64,000 nucleotides of DNA from Hygrophila difformis (taxonomy: Eukaryota; Streptophyta; Magnoliopsida; Lamiales; Acanthaceae): assembly GCA_030278955.1 (NCBI GenBank), contig JAOANR010000006.1, forward strand, positions 30,051,124 to 30,115,123, written 5' to 3'. The position numbers and the translations under genes were made by a program. Below the pieces are notes generated by a model. The model had not been told where the DNA came from and did no database searches. It was given only the letters and a program-made list of their open reading frames with translations. Positions 23,105 through 35,969 of the stretch are shown here, in pieces (the first letter of the stretch is position 1; each line of letters opens with the position of its first letter).

Positions 23105-23442
23105 ACTCTACACCATTTTTCCTTCGATTTTTGCTATCTTTTGGGGAGAATGTGTGGGTTATGTGGAATGTATGTGGAATGTATAAGCACTTAGGGTTTG
23201 GAGGGTTTTGGTGGGTTGGGAAGAGTTTGATTTTGGTGGGGTGTTTGAAAAGGTTAGGGTTTTGATTGAGTGGGAAGAGTTTGAATTTGGGATGGAATTT
23301 GTGGGGTGTATGTAGCAAATTAGTGTGTATGATTTTTTTGTGTGTTTTTTTTTTTAAGTTGAGGGGTATTTTGGGTATGACAAAAAGAGGGTGGGGTGAT
23401 GTTAGTAAAATGAGGAGTAAGAATAGCCCGCATAGAAAAAAA
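23105..23442 (-). repeat. dispersed repeat with CGGCTATTC end, copy B
   Basis: Read on -, it starts GCGGGCTATTCTTACTCC, then TTTTACTAACATCACCCC, later CTACATACACCCCA and CCCTAAGTGCTTATACA. These are the same block order as 9747-9962. It runs up to the start codon of the MULE transposase, so it may be that element's right terminal repeat and carry its promoter. Confidence 0.5.
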
Positions 23443-23488
23443 AAAAAATAGTGAAATATCAAAACGACGCCGTGCAAGTCCTGCGCCG

Positions 23489-23497
23489 ATATATACA
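23489..23497 (+). promoter_or_regulatory. TATA-like box of the CWC15 gene
   Basis: GATATATAC lies about 30-60 bp before a pyrimidine-rich stretch that looks like the 5' UTR start (CTTCACTTCCCACAATTTC). A 5' UTR intron appears to run from about 23590 to 23717 (acceptor TTTGCAG). Confidence 0.45.
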
Positions 23498-23745
23498 AAA
23501 ATCAGTCTGTCAAACCAGACGTTATCCAGCCTTCACTTCCCACAATTTCGTCGTCCTCTCCTCTCTCATTCTTAAAATTACTTTGAAGGTAGCGAAACCC
23601 TAATCGTTATACCAACTGCTGGATTCCTTTCTCCTTCGTTGATGCATCTATTTTTCACAAAATAAGATTTTCTTTTTGGATCTTCATTTTTCTGATCATG
23701 CTTTATGTGGTTTGCAGAATTCGACGTTCTAGAAATTAGGGTTCG

Positions 23746-26700
23746 ATGACGACGGCAGCTAGACCCACCTGGGCACCGGCCAAAGGCGGGAATGAGCAGG
23801 GCGGAACTCGGATATTCGGCCCCTCTCAGAAGTATTCTTCCCGAGATATTGCTTCGCATACTACTTTGAAACCCAGGTCTGCTTTTCTTTCCCTCTTTTT
23901 ATTTTATTTTTATTTATTGTTGTTATAAATTATTTAAAAGGATTCTGGAATCTTGTTTTTGGTATTTGTGTTTTTCTTTTTGTTTGCGTTTGATTTGTTG
24001 CATATCAGTGGGTATTTTTTTGCTCTTTTTGCATAAATTACAATTTTGAACTTGAATATTGTCCTGGCTGTTTATGCTGCTGCTGTCTGTAGTGTAAGTT
24101 CTCGTTTCCGGGATTAGGGTTCTTTGGATCTTGATCACATTTGGTTTGATAAGCGCTTTGTTATCCGTTTGCAACAACTTTTTGATGTTATGTCTTGCTA
24201 TGAATTTCCTTCAGAGATAAGAAGCGTGGGTTGAATGTTCTTTTTGGTATCTTGCGTGGGAGAGGATGGAGTGCATACAACTGCACATCCAGACTTCCTA
24301 TATGTGATGAGAGAGATGTTCCGGTGTGTGATGGAAGAATGTTCTATGCATGTGTAATGGGAAAGATGTTTTGTTTGGTGGAAAAATATGTGATAGGAAT
24401 AAATATTTTATGTGATGGGACAGATGTATTATGTGATGTTTACAACTATTTAAAGGGTTGTATGGTAACCAGATTGATCTAGCGCTATTTGTCTTTTTAC
24501 AACATAGCAGAAGATGTTAAATAAAACAGGCATAGATAGCCTTTTGTGTTTGTATCTTAAAATCCTTCATTGTATTATGTTATTTGTAAGGCATTTGTAA
24601 TTTATTTAAATATTTTTCCGATGGGATTATATTTTGTCAGCCGTTTAATCTTTAGATCACACTTGATGTCTCTTTGACCTATTCCTGCTGATTTTCCCAA
24701 TTGCATAAGTCAGTATTCAGAGGACCTGGGAAAAGTTATTATAGAACTGCTTTATGATATTTCCTAAAGTGATAGTATTCTGCGCTTATTACACCCTATA
24801 ATTGTCATGTTTCTAATGCCCACTTATATTGGAATGATAGGTGGGCCTAGTATCTGTAATCTTCAGCTATATGTTGTTTTTTTACCCGTCTAACCAAAGC
24901 TGTTTCAATTTTTTTTGTTGATTAACTTTTATCTCGATTTATTTCTGCAGAAAAGATGGTCAGGATACCCAGGATGAGCTACAAAAAAGGAATCTTAGGG
25001 ATGAGCTGGAGGAGCGTGAAAGGAGGCATTTCTCATCAAAGGGTACTTACTACCTGTTACTATACTGAGAATTTGCTGTTATGACTCACCCCACCAAAGA
25101 AAAAAAGAAACTAATATTCACACAAAAAAATCAATCAACTGTATGATGTGTACTTCCTTACTTATGTGTTTAAATACATGTTTCAGAGGAAAGAAGTCGT
25201 CGAAAGGAAGGACAACTTCATTTAGAAGGTAAGTGGTGAATTACCTCTTGTTAAAGCTCTCAAACTGAGACCAAGTTTCTTTAATAAATACCATATTTTC
25301 AGGGTCCAGGAGAGAAGTTGAAGATCGAATTGTTCCACGAAGTGTGGATGCAGATGATGCTGATGTAGACGCACCAAGTGATGATAGTGATGAAGATGAA
25401 GATGATGATGACGGTGATGATGAAGAGGCACTATTTGCTGAACTTGAACGCCTTAGGAAAGAAAAGGCGGAGCAGAAAGAACGTGAGGTAAGTGGCGGCA
25501 TTATTCGATATCCGCAATTATTGGTACATTGGTGTCACTTTATACATTTTTTCATAGTTCTTATTAGCATCTTCTGTTGAACAAATTAAATGCTTACTAT
25601 TTAAGGATATTGCATTTTTGTATACTAGTCAGGTGATTCCTTTATTTTGGTGTTTCGGTTTTGTAATTGTTCTTGTGATTTCCCTCCCGTGCCATGTTTT
25701 TAATGTGTAAAAGATTTCTGAAGCAAGCTTCTATATAATATCAGATTTTTTAAAATTGCTTTGGTGTTTGGGTTTAGTCCAGTAACGACCTCTTATTATT
25801 TCCCGTTACGGACCTTTTGCATTTAAAAAATCCAGCTATATTGTAGACTTACAAGTTCATCTAAATATGTTGTCCGGGTAATAGACTCGGTTCTCTTTGG
25901 CACCTTCTCTTTTCAATTTTCGATGTTGGTGCACTTTTCCTTCGGGAGCAGGTTGTGAGGGTTGGGGGGAGAAATCAGATAAGTAGCTTTAGAAAAGAAA
26001 TTATGGTGTAAGACTTTATGAGATGTAATGCATCTTTTTTTAAAAATAAAAAATAAAAAAATCTTAACCTTCTCCAAACTGTTGCTTAGCATACTAAAGA
26101 TGAAGGTTTAATGTAGAACAATCAATTTACATGTACCACTTTATTCAAAGCCTGCTTGGTATAAGTACTTGTGTGGTGTGTAGTAAGTTGATCGATATTC
26201 GATAATGCTAACATGGCTGAGCTGCAAAGTTAAAATACTGTAGAAAGTTCTTGTTCTGGTTGCATAAAGCAGGGTGCATTCAAATTTGCTGATCTTATGT
26301 TTTATGTATCAGTGACTGGACTTGTTTTCCTGAATTCCACTGTGCTCTTGCCAAATTTTGTAGCACATGATATACTAATGAGGCTGTTTGCATTTTGGCA
26401 GGAACGGCAAAGGCAGGAGGAAGAGCTAAAAGCTAAAGAAGAGCAATTGCTTCTTGGCAATCCTCTCATGAATAACCCAACAAATTTTAGTGTGAAGAGA
26501 AGGTAATGAATTTGCTTGGTCTTATCAGTTATCAGAGGTTCTTATGAGCCCTTTTATTAATACAATTTTAGAATTTTGCACCTATAAGAGACTAATAAGA
26601 TTCATCCGATAAAGACCAATTTAACATGGCATTAATATTCTGTTGGATAATGCTTTGATTTTTATTTTTCCCTTGACTCTGTTTAGGTGGGATGATGATG

Positions 26701-26810
26701 TGATATTCAAGAACCAAGCTCGTGGGGAGACGAAAACACCCAAGCGGTTCATCAATGACACAATCAGGAATGACTTCCACCGAAAATTCCTCCAGAAGTA
26801 CATGAAATAA
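23746..26810 (+). CDS. CWC15: CWC15 spliceosome-associated protein
   Basis: Coding exons 23746-23876, 24951-25042, 25187-25228, 25303-25487, 26402-26502 and 26687-26810 total 675 nt, 224 residues, with every join in frame. The start [15 protein letters not shown] and [15 protein letters not shown] are the conserved N-terminus of the Cwc15/Cwf15 family. A charged DELEERERR segment follows, then an acidic run ([15 protein letters not shown]), a coiled coil ([19 protein letters not shown]), the GNPLMN motif, and the conserved end [13 protein letters not shown]...[14 protein letters not shown]15 is a component of the PRP19-associated (NineTeen) complex in activated spliceosomes, acting in the nucleus. 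Length and ends match the family; nothing is broken. An upstream non-coding exon is likely. A Mutator-related repeat ends only about 50 bp before the promoter. Confidence 0.95.
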
Positions 26811-28347
26811 ATGTTGTGGTGTTTTAGCAATACATTGTGTTATGCCAGCAAATATAGAACTTAAAACTTGTCTTGCATCTCTTAATGGATGCATGCCTAA
26901 GTCTCCCCTGCTCACATTGACAAGTTACATAGTCTTGATTTGTTTTTTTATTGGCATTTGCTTGAGAAAAAGTGTGTATTGTGTGTAATACCTCCTTATA
27001 TGTATCTAAATTTGTGAAGGCTGCCCCCTTTTTAGACCCATTGACTTCTCTTGCCTCTTGGCATGCTCATTGGTTACTTATTGGTCCATTCTAATGTGCA
27101 ATATACAAGTGCTTTGTGCAGGTTGGCCTCGTCTCTTAAGTGCAAATATTCAATTCATTGTGGCCGGAACTTTGTTGTGTTTTCTCTATTTTGTTGGTTG
27201 ATATGCAAGTTGAAACCTTCACAGCATGACTTAAAATTTTTTTTTCTTGATTTACTAATGGGACCATAGATTATTAATGCTGTGCCATTGTGTTATGTTT
27301 GATTCAATCTTCCCCTTGCCCATGAAACCCCAAAACCATTAACTAGTGCCAGGAATCAATCATCAAATCCTCAATAATTTAACCAATTTCAATTAATCTA
27401 ATCTACAAACAAATGTGAACAACCTTTTATACTCCAAATCAATGAAACGACAACCAACTCAGCAAATCTTGCCCATTACTCAAAATTCTTGAAAGCAACA
27501 ACTGACCAGTTAAGTAACTAACAACCAGCTACTGCAGCAGGTCTACACTTGAAAAAGCCATCCCGACGCCCTGTTTTTGGGTAGACATTCAACCCCATAA
27601 CAAATTCACAATTTTCACAAGAATAACCAATATGGGTCCCCTTTTCATTTACTTTTTCAGTTTTCACCAAGAATTTATTTTTCACTTAAAAAAAAAAAGC
27701 CCTAAATAAAGAGATCTGGTACCAGTACAAACACAACCAACATAGTTACTATCAACCCATTTGTAGGCTACAATTACTACATTTCAAATACCGTTGACAG
27801 TTTTACAGAGTGATTTCAGTGAAAAAAAGATTCCCCTTTTTCCATCACTGTAAATTAGTAGTATGAGTACTATTATTTCCATGTGAGCGTGGCAGTAAAA
27901 GCAGATGATCCGTGATATCCGATTCAGTAGTCTTTGACATATTCTTGATGCCATTCTAAGTTTTCCTTAAACCCATAAAAAAGGGGTTCATTTTAATTAA
28001 AGTTGGCATCAGCATTCTTCACCATTATTTATTCATCACCCCTAAAAATCCCATTCAAGAAAAGAAAAGAAAACTAAAACCACAACAAAGAATCTACGTA
28101 CAGAGGATTTTTACTTTTCTATTCCTTAAATAAGTGACACAGGCATTGATAAATATTTGGCTGTACTGTTTCTTGCATCATTTTTAGAGCCCTGTTAGAG
28201 AAGCCCTTTTCCTTTTCTTTTGAATTTCTTTGTCCATATAACATTCTGTGTCCTTGTGTTTCACAAGACTTGTTTTTTAAGAGTGCAGTGTAGATGTTCC
28301 ATGATTTGGCCTCAGCATTTCCATTAATCTCTTTGGCAAATGCATTT
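26811..28347. other. intergenic region between CWC15 and the transporter gene
   Basis: It holds the CWC15 3' UTR (roughly to 27.2 kb) and the promoter and 5' UTR of the downstream transporter. I see no repeat boundary and no further gene. Confidence 0.5.
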
Positions 28348-30847
28348 ATGGGATTGATCAATTCTCTTCTGGGAAGGAATGAGAGAAGATTCATCAAAAG
28401 AAAAGACAGTGATGCAGGAGAAACAGGTATTTATTAATTTATCCAAAATCATTTTCATTTTCTTGAATTATTATTATTATCGGTATTTCGTTATCTGCTG
28501 TAGTCCTTTTGTAGATAATCTCCTTTTATCTTTTACTGGTGATTCTTATTTTTTCCCCTCTGCCATGGAAAGATTTCAGCCATGGGTTTCTCGCACCCTG
28601 CTTTCAGTTTTATTTTTATTTTTGTAAAATTTCATTTATAACCATAGAGAAACGGATAGAAAACAACAATGCTAAATCACATGCTTAGCTTTCTGATTCT
28701 GCATTCAATTCATAGGAAAGGAATGCTTAGCATTAATGACTCATTATTGCTTCACTACTCTATACTTAAAACATACAAGAAATTAAAAACATCTCTGATG
28801 CATCTATTATATAGTATTACATATTCATCTTCTTCCCAAATTTCCCCAATCCCAGAATGAAGAGCAGAGGTTTCTTTTCTTTAATCTATATTTTTTTTTA
28901 AATCCCAAAATTTTCCTTTTCTATTTCCCCCCAATTCATAGGGCGATTGCTTTTATTTTTTTTATGTTTAATTATTTAGTTTTGGGTGAATTTGAATGAA
29001 CAGGGCGTGCATTGGAAGAACTCAGAAGCTCCCTCTACAATGAGCTTCGGACATCGGAAGGCGCAAAGAGACAGCAACAACGTTTCTGTGGACCTGTTGT
29101 GGCTTTAACATTCAATTTTATGGTGGCTGTTGGCATCATTCTTGGGAATAAATTGGTCTTTCCTTTCTCTCTTTTGATGCTAAATTTTAGGTTCCCAGTT
29201 TTATAAGGAGTTTCATATTGGTACATCTTGTAACTATGATTTTGTCGTGAGCGCACACACACAACACAAAAATGTTTACTTGCTTTAATTAGATTGGAGT
29301 AATTCATTAAATTTCATCATTTAAAGTGAACTTAATGTTGGAATGTGGTGTTTGAATAATCCAAAAAGATTTGAAAATTGAGGATTCTGCTAATACAGGT
29401 TATGGGGAGAGTTGGATTTAATTATCCAATATTTCTAACTTTAATACACTACACAACTTCTTGGCTTCTGCTGGCCGTTTTCCGGGCGCTGTCGTTGCTT
29501 CCGGTGTCGCCACCGTCCAAGGCCACGCCATTCTCGTCGTTGTTCGCATTGGGGGCCGTCATGGCTTTTGCCTCCGGACTTGCAAACACCAGCTTAAACC
29601 ACAACAGGTGTCCTTTTTGATGTTCATATACACATCTATGTATGTGATCTTTTTGTGTTCTCACAATCTAGAATTGTGCAGTGTCGGGTTTTACCAGATG
29701 GCTAAGATTGCGGTCACTCCGACCATTGTCTTCGCAGAATTTACGTTTTTCAAGAAATTGATTTCCTTCCAAAAGGCAAGAAAGAAGCACATGTCATGAC
29801 TCAGATCATGTGTGTTTACTTTTAGTGTCATAGAGTCATAACTGTCATAGCGTGTCTTCCTTCTTACATTACATAGATGCAGGTTGTGGCTCTAGTTATT
29901 GTCTCGATTGGTGTGGCGGTGGCAACTGTGACAGATTTGGAGTTCAACTTCTTCGGTGCTTGTGTCGCGGTTGCTTGGATAATTCCCAGCGCTGTCAACA
30001 AAATACTCTGGTCGACTCTACAGCAGCAAGGCAATTGGACTGCACTCGCGTAAGTGAAGAGATAACCACACATGTTATATGTACAAATTGTATCATTTTG
30101 TTCTTACAAAAATGACTGCTGCACAAAATGTAGGCTTATGTGGAAGACAACCCCTGTAACGATCTTTTTCTTGTTGGCTCTCATGCCCTGGCTGGACCCT
30201 CCCGGCATGCTGTCTTTCGAGTGGAACGCTGCGAATGCTTCTGCAATACTCGTATCCGCGTTGCTCGGATTTCTACTACAATGGTCTGGAGCACTTGCCC
30301 TCGGGTAAGATTGTAAGAATATATCTGAAAAAGGGGGAAAAAAAAGGTGAAGATAGCTTCTAACTCAATTAATGGTTCATTCATAGCTTAATGCATTATT
30401 TAGACTTTCAGAGGTCAAATTTCAGATTTAAGCAGAATTGGCAATGTGGTCAAGTCCACTGACTTGCAAATTTCAAACTTATTTAATTTAATTTACTTAT
30501 TTGATCCTTTACAAAAAGAGTCCTGTAACTCAACTGATGATCCAATCCGCAGGGCGACTTCTGCGACATCTCATGTGATTCTAGGGCAGTTTAAGACATG
30601 TGTGATCCTTCTAGGAGGATACCTACTTTTCGGGTCAGATCCGGGGGTTGTGAGCATTTGTGGCGCGGTCGTAGCTCTTGGTGGGATGTCAGCTTACACG
30701 TCGCTTAGTATGAAGGAGTCGAGGGAAAAGATGGGCAGTAGTCTACTGCCAAACCAAACTGTGCCTCATGGAAAACTCAAGACTGTTGTTGATCAGGAAG
30801 AAGATGGAAAAACAGTGGCGGATAAGAATAGTTCCACTGCGGTTTGA
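28348..30847 (+). CDS. nucleotide-sugar / triose-phosphate translocator family transporter
   Basis: Exons 28348-28426, 29004-29155, 29399-29607, 29682-29775, 29883-30049, 30134-30304 and 30553-30847 give 1,167 nt, 388 residues, all in frame. The start at 28348 (MGLINSLLG) is the one that fits the exon 1-2 phase; nearby ATGs at 28379 and 28412 do not. After a basic cytosolic N-terminus (KRKDSDAGETGRALEEL) there are about ten hydrophobic helices: VVALTFNFMVAVGIILGNK, TLIHYTTSWLLLAVF, MAKIAVTPTIVFAEF, WIIPSAVNKILW and others. Conserved PWLDPPG, LQWSGALALG and GQFKTCVILLGGYLLFGS place it in the plant NST/TPT branch of the drug/metabolite transporter superfamily. It probably exchanges a nucleotide-sugar across the Golgi membrane; the substrate cannot be told from sequence. 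The intron after 29775 starts GC (AAG|GCAAGA), a non-standard donor. Confidence 0.9.
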
Positions 30848-31720
30848 GCTCTGCCATTTTGATGAATCCACATTGATGATTGAGCGACAGAACATCTGGT
30901 TTGCCAGTTAACGTTAGTTGATGGATGGTATATAAAATATCCAATTTGTATAGAACAAGTATAAATTGCATGATGCAGTATGTAGATTGATGAGATGGAT
31001 GGATGCCCTTTTAAATGGCCAAAGTAGGATTTATTAGGGGAGAAATTGAATAAAAGAGTCTTTTCTGTTTTGGGACTAAAAACAAATATGGATAAATAGA
31101 TAATTCAAAATTTTGAAATATTTCAAGTCCTACCGGTCAAAAGTGGTAAGATGACATGTAACGTTAATTCTACCCTTAACTCAACAAGCCTTAAATTTAA
31201 ACTTTGGGTATGGAAAAGACTTAAATATGAATGTGGAGAGAGATAGATCGCGAGTGCCCTCTAATCAGCACGTACGGACTCAAGTTGGTTTTGGTTTGGA
31301 ATAGATAGAGTTGGTAAATTAATGAATAATCAGCACGGACTCAACTTGGTTCGGTTTGGAATAGTTCGAGCAACGTAAATAAATGAATCAGTACAGATGC
31401 AACTTAGTTCAGTTTGTAAATAGTTCGAGTTTATCTCAAGTAGATTTAAGTGGGTGTTCGGATAAGTGATATGAAATTGATTATTTGATTATTGTGTTTT
31501 CAAAACGCAAATAATTAGGTTTGCAACATCTTTTTTTGAGCGGTTAAATTGATTATTTACGTTTTGAAAATGTATAATTAGACAATCTATTTTCTTGCAG
31601 TTTATCCAAACACCCACTTAATATTTCAAAAAATAAATGAGCCAAATTTAACCTGGCTTGTCAGTATCAACAAAATTTCAACAATTTTGAAATATATATA
31701 TTTGTTGAATTTTTTGATAA
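30848..31720. other. 3' flank of the transporter gene, no gene seen
   Basis: The 3' UTR probably ends near 31.05 kb. The phrase ATCAGCACGGACTCAACTTGGTT(C)GGTTTGGAATAG occurs in two to three diverged copies between 31265 and 31425. The rest is AT-rich spacer. Confidence 0.4.
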
Positions 31721-31723
31721 GTA

Positions 31724-31937
31724 CTCCCTACGTTTTTAAAAACTCGCTACGACCCAGTGCACGGAATCCAATATAAGTTCAGTACAAGTAAAAAATTTTA
31801 AATTCGATATTTTAAAATTAAACGACGAGACGAATCTAACAATATTACACTTGGCTGTATTTTAACTAGTATTAACTATAATAAAACTTTAAATCATGTA
31901 TGTGTGAACTATCTCAATTTACTTAAAAACGGGGGAG
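31724..31937. mobile_element. Stowaway-like MITE, 214 bp
   Basis: CTCCCTACGTTTTTAAAAA at the left and TTAAAAACGGGGGAG at the right are inverted repeats of the Stowaway CTCCCTCCGTTT type. TA occurs on both sides, the target duplication of Tc1/mariner elements. Confidence 0.8.
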
Positions 31938-32189
31938 TATATAGTATAGTATTAAATTACTTAAAAAGTTCATTAAATAGTTCTATCTCAATTTCAAACT
32001 TAGCAATTTGATTATAATTAGTTTTTTCACCTATGTTAGCGTGCGGACAAAAAGCCGGTGCGGAGGTGCGAAGGGCTTTCACAAGCCATTGATCAAATTT
32101 AGAATCCAACGGTTTATATTAATTGTAAGGGTATTTTTTTTATCATTTTGATCATTTTATCATTTTGTAAGGTTAAAAATAGTATAGAA

Positions 32190-33205
32190 TTCATTCTGCT
32201 ATTTCTTTGTTTGGATTTTATAGATTTGATAGGATATTTAGATTCCTTGTATCGAGTAGATAGATTTGCATATAAAGAACTCCAAATCCGAGTTCATATG
32301 AGAAAGTTAGAGCCATTCGAAGTTTGTTGCGCAGACTTTGTTGTATTGACTTCGTCGCTGAAGTTCATAGGTTATGTCGTTGAATTATATAGTCCCCGTC
32401 GCTGAATTCCATACGTCCCCGTCGCTGAATTCTATTGGACCCGTCGCTGAATTGCATAAGCTTCGACGCTAAAAACCGCAATGAACTTCAAATGGCTCTA
32501 ACTTTCTCATACGAACTCGGATTTTGGTGTTCTTTATATGAAAATCTATCTACTCAAAATGCATCGAATCTAAATATTTAATTAGATTTTAGAAATTCCT
32601 AATAGAAAAATAGCATATTCTCATAACAACGAGTATTCGATATTTTAAGGCTTCAGCGACATGAATAGAACATTTTAGCGACATACGATACATACCTCAG
32701 CGACAAAGACCATACAATTCAGTGACATAGCATATATAATTCAGCGATATAGCCTATGCATTTCAGCAACTAATTGTATTCATTTCAGTGACATAGTTCT
32801 ATGTAGTTCAGCGACATCATTATATGAAATTCTGCTATTTTTCTATTTGAAATTTCTAAAATCTTATATGATATTTAGATTTCTTGCATTGAGTAGATAG
32901 ATTTTCATATAAAGTGCGTCCAAATCCGAGTTCATTTGAAAACGTTACAACCATTCGAAGTTTATTACGTAGCCTTTGTTGTTAAAATTATGTCGCTGAA
33001 TTCCATAGGCAATGTCGCTGAATTGCTCATGCTCCGTCGCTAAGGCGTAAACGCGTTGTTACCGAAAATTGCAATGGACTTCAAATGGCTCTAACTTTCG
33101 CAAATGAACTCGGATTTGGACATTCCTTATATGGAAATCGATCTACTCGGTGTAAGGAATTTAAATATCTCATCAGATTTTAGAAATTCTAAACATACAA
33201 ATATG
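32190..33205. repeat. paired foldback repeat with reiterated GTCGCTGAATT
   Basis: 32190-32345 (GATAGGATATTTAGATTCCTTG, AAATCCGAGTTCATATGAG, AAGTTAGAGCCATTCGAAG) is repeated inverted at 32485-32620. A second diverged pair lies at 32845-32965 and 33070-33200. The centre of the first has GTCGCTGAA five to six times (32355-32455). The 32650-32820 spacer has the complement TTCAGCGACAT about seven times. There is no reading frame. Confidence 0.75.
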
Positions 33206-34284
33206 GCCTTCGAATATGGTATGTAGAATTATTACCCAATTCACCAATATTAGTATTTCTTTGACAATTATACCCTTAATCAATAATAGCTATTGGATGA
33301 AAATAAACGGCCATGATCTCTTTTTGCACCACACAACCATATTTTTATCCATATGGCAACTGTACCCTAGTTTTTTTTTTTTTTTTTTTTTGCGGTACGA
33401 TTCTAATTAGTTAATTCTGAATTTGATCCCAGTTTGGTTCTTCAGTTTCTTTAGATTTTTGTTATTATTTTTTATTTTTGCTTTTTTCCAAATTTCTCTT
33501 TTCTACAACGATCTACATGAATTTCAATTAAAAAAATATTAATGTGCATATTTTACTACTAAACTAGCAAGTAACCCGTCGTGACTCGACGGGCATAATT
33601 ATATATTTTATATGATATGTATATTTATGTTATATAAAGTAATAATAAATTGTATTTTGAGTAATAAAAAATGTGTGTATAAAGAGTTATTGGGGTGCGA
33701 ATAGATACATAAGTAAATAAATAATGATTATTTTTAAGTTTTTTAAATCAATTTTTTAAGAAATATTTCATCCGTATTATAATAAGTGTAATATTAGGAA
33801 ATGACACGGGATTTAAGAAAAGCTAATAAAATTGATTTAGTTGAAGAATTAAAATAATTAAATAAATAAAATAAGATGAGTCACATTTGACTTTATTCCT
33901 TTTTATTTGTTTTTTTAATGAATATAAAAAAATTAATAATTTAAGTATAATTAGTAAAAATTATTAACCTTCAAAACATTCCAAATATGGTAACGTAGCA
34001 CTTATTTCCAAACACCCAAAAAAGAAAGTGCAACGCTTTAAAAAATGGAGGAAGTAATTCATTAATCTATATTTTAGCAGATTTGCAATTGACGAAAAAA
34101 TAAATAAAAATCTAGCTTTGTTCGAAATTGAATGACTAATTGATGCAAATTTCATAAGTTTGAAATTTTTCTCTGGAATGCTGGTACTGAATGAAGTTTT
34201 AACATCTAAAAAATAATAATATATTGATACTATAAGAGACATATTATAATAAGGAATAAAGGAATGTGGATCATGCTAAGCTAT

Positions 34285-35430
34285 TACATTTATTGATTGA
34301 TGAGCAGAAGAATGTATATAATAAAATAATGTTTGTAGTTGATAGTGATGAGTGTTGATTCTTTTTTTTACGTGGTAGAACTGACAAGACATTAATCGAT
34401 AATTTATCTAGAAAATAATATGTTTAGCCCTTCATGTGAGAGGTGATATTGTGCTGTCTATAGGTTGTAGCATCCAATGGAATAGCACCACTACTCATTC
34501 CAAGAGTTAGGATTGCACATTCTAGATTTGGTATTCCACTAGATTGTGACGATAATTCGACCTACAAAAACTTTACCCCGAAAAACCAGTTTTTATACCT
34601 ATGTGTTGCAATATCTCGTGTCACTGGAAAGGGGGACTCGAAGTATTAATGTGTAATTAAGATAGATTAACTCAAGATAATACAAGAAATATTGTTTACA
34701 ATGAAAATTATATATGACAGAAATTTGCACCATGAATATTTCATGTAGGTGATGGTAATTGGTAAAACGTGTTATTGATCTTGAAGATGTACAATTAAAT
34801 TGTTACCTTTCCATATGATAATTTTATAAACTCTACTAGAGATCCTATAGCGGTAATTGTTGAGAGTACTTATACAAATATAAACTGCATCATTTCAAAT
34901 CTAGACATTTTTAACATATATTAACCCCTACCAAATGAGATTGTTGATACGATCAATGATTATATCTGTTATAACAATATTTTTCAACATGATGAAAGCG
35001 TAGACAATGTCAATGAATTATTTTCACTGGAATATCTAAACACGATCAATTGTTCTGGATTATCGAATCATGAAATATAGTTGAATGATGGTTGCATAGT
35101 CATGATTCTTAGGAATATAGATCCATCAAATCAATTATGCAATTGAAGTATGTTGATAGTAACCAAGATGCGGAACCATATAGTTGAAGTTAAATTAATT
35201 TTCGGGAAACCATGAAAGTAGAAAATTCTTGATTGGTAGAATGATTATGAATCTATTTGATTTAACCATATTTCACATTCGATTTCAGATGAGAAAAATT
35301 TCACTCGCAGTTTGTTTTGCTATGATTGTAAACAAAAGTCAATGTCAATTTTTAAAGAATGTTGGACTTTATTTTCCAAAATCAGTTTTTAGCCATGAAC
35401 AGTTATTTTGCAGTATTTCATATCACTAGC
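34285..35430 (+). pseudogene. PIF1-type Helitron helicase, decayed
   Basis: Fragments appear in the order of a PIF1/Helitron helicase: DEQKNVYNKIM with a ruined Walker A about 34295-34400; VASNGIAPLLIPRVRIAHSR near 34470-34550 (family motif VASSGIA...GGRTAHSRF); a weak copy of the WILDVGDG block near 34735; ILTPTNEIVDTINDY-like near 34915; and CFAMIVNKSQCQ...VFSHEQLF near 35300-35405, the C-terminal motif. Stops and shifts separate all blocks. In Helitrons this domain unwinds DNA for rolling-circle transposition; this copy is dead. Confidence 0.75.
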
Positions 35431-35434
35431 AAGA

Positions 35435-35965
35435 TGTGACTCAAAGTATTAATATGCAATTAAGAATTATTAACTTAAGATACCACAAGAAATATTATTT
35501 ACAATGAAATTTATACTTCCTTCATTTTTTTAAAGATTGCTACGTACACACCCAGCACGCAGTCCAGTGTACATTTTAAACCATTAATAACTCAAATTCG
35601 GTACATGTAAAAATTCTAAAAGTTTGATATTTAAAAATAGACGAATCTAACAAGATCTCACTTGGCTATATTTTAACTTGTATAAAAGTCAAAATATATG
35701 AGTGAACAGTAGTCATTTGTCAAACGTAGCTAACAAAAAAACGGATGAAGTATATAACAAAAAATTTGCAAAATGGATACTTGATGTAGGTGATGGTAAA
35801 GTTGGTATTGATTTTGGAGATGAACAATCAGATGTGGTATTTTCGGATGATATTCTTATAAACTCTACAAGTGATCCTATAGCGGCAATTTTTTAAAGTA
35901 CATATACAAATATAAACTGCATCATTTCAAATTCAGACATTTTTAAAGATAGTGCTATACTAGTC
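35435..35965 (+). pseudogene. second partial copy of the helicase middle block
   Basis: 35435-35510 and 35750-35960 repeat the 34620-34910 sequence. This copy keeps a better frame (KFAKWILDVGDGKVG, SDDILINSTSDPIAAIF). A Stowaway MITE splits it at 35516-35750. It suggests an internal duplication or a second Helitron inserted next to the first. Confidence 0.7.
35516..35750. mobile_element. Stowaway-like MITE inside Helitron helicase remnant
   Basis: The element runs from CTTCCTTCATTTTTTTAAAG to AAAAAAACGGATGAAG, flanked by TA on both sides. Comparison with the uninterrupted copy near 34700 shows the empty site. Confidence 0.8.
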
Positions 35966-35969
35966 CCTT

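Noticed and set aside
23103..23498. 131-residue frame on - upstream of CWC15
   Set aside because: Lys/Pro/Leu-rich translation of a dispersed repeat; no homology signs.
28119..28397. 92-residue frame on - over the transporter start
   Set aside because: It overlaps exon 1 and the 5' UTR of the + strand transporter gene, which has full splice and family support.
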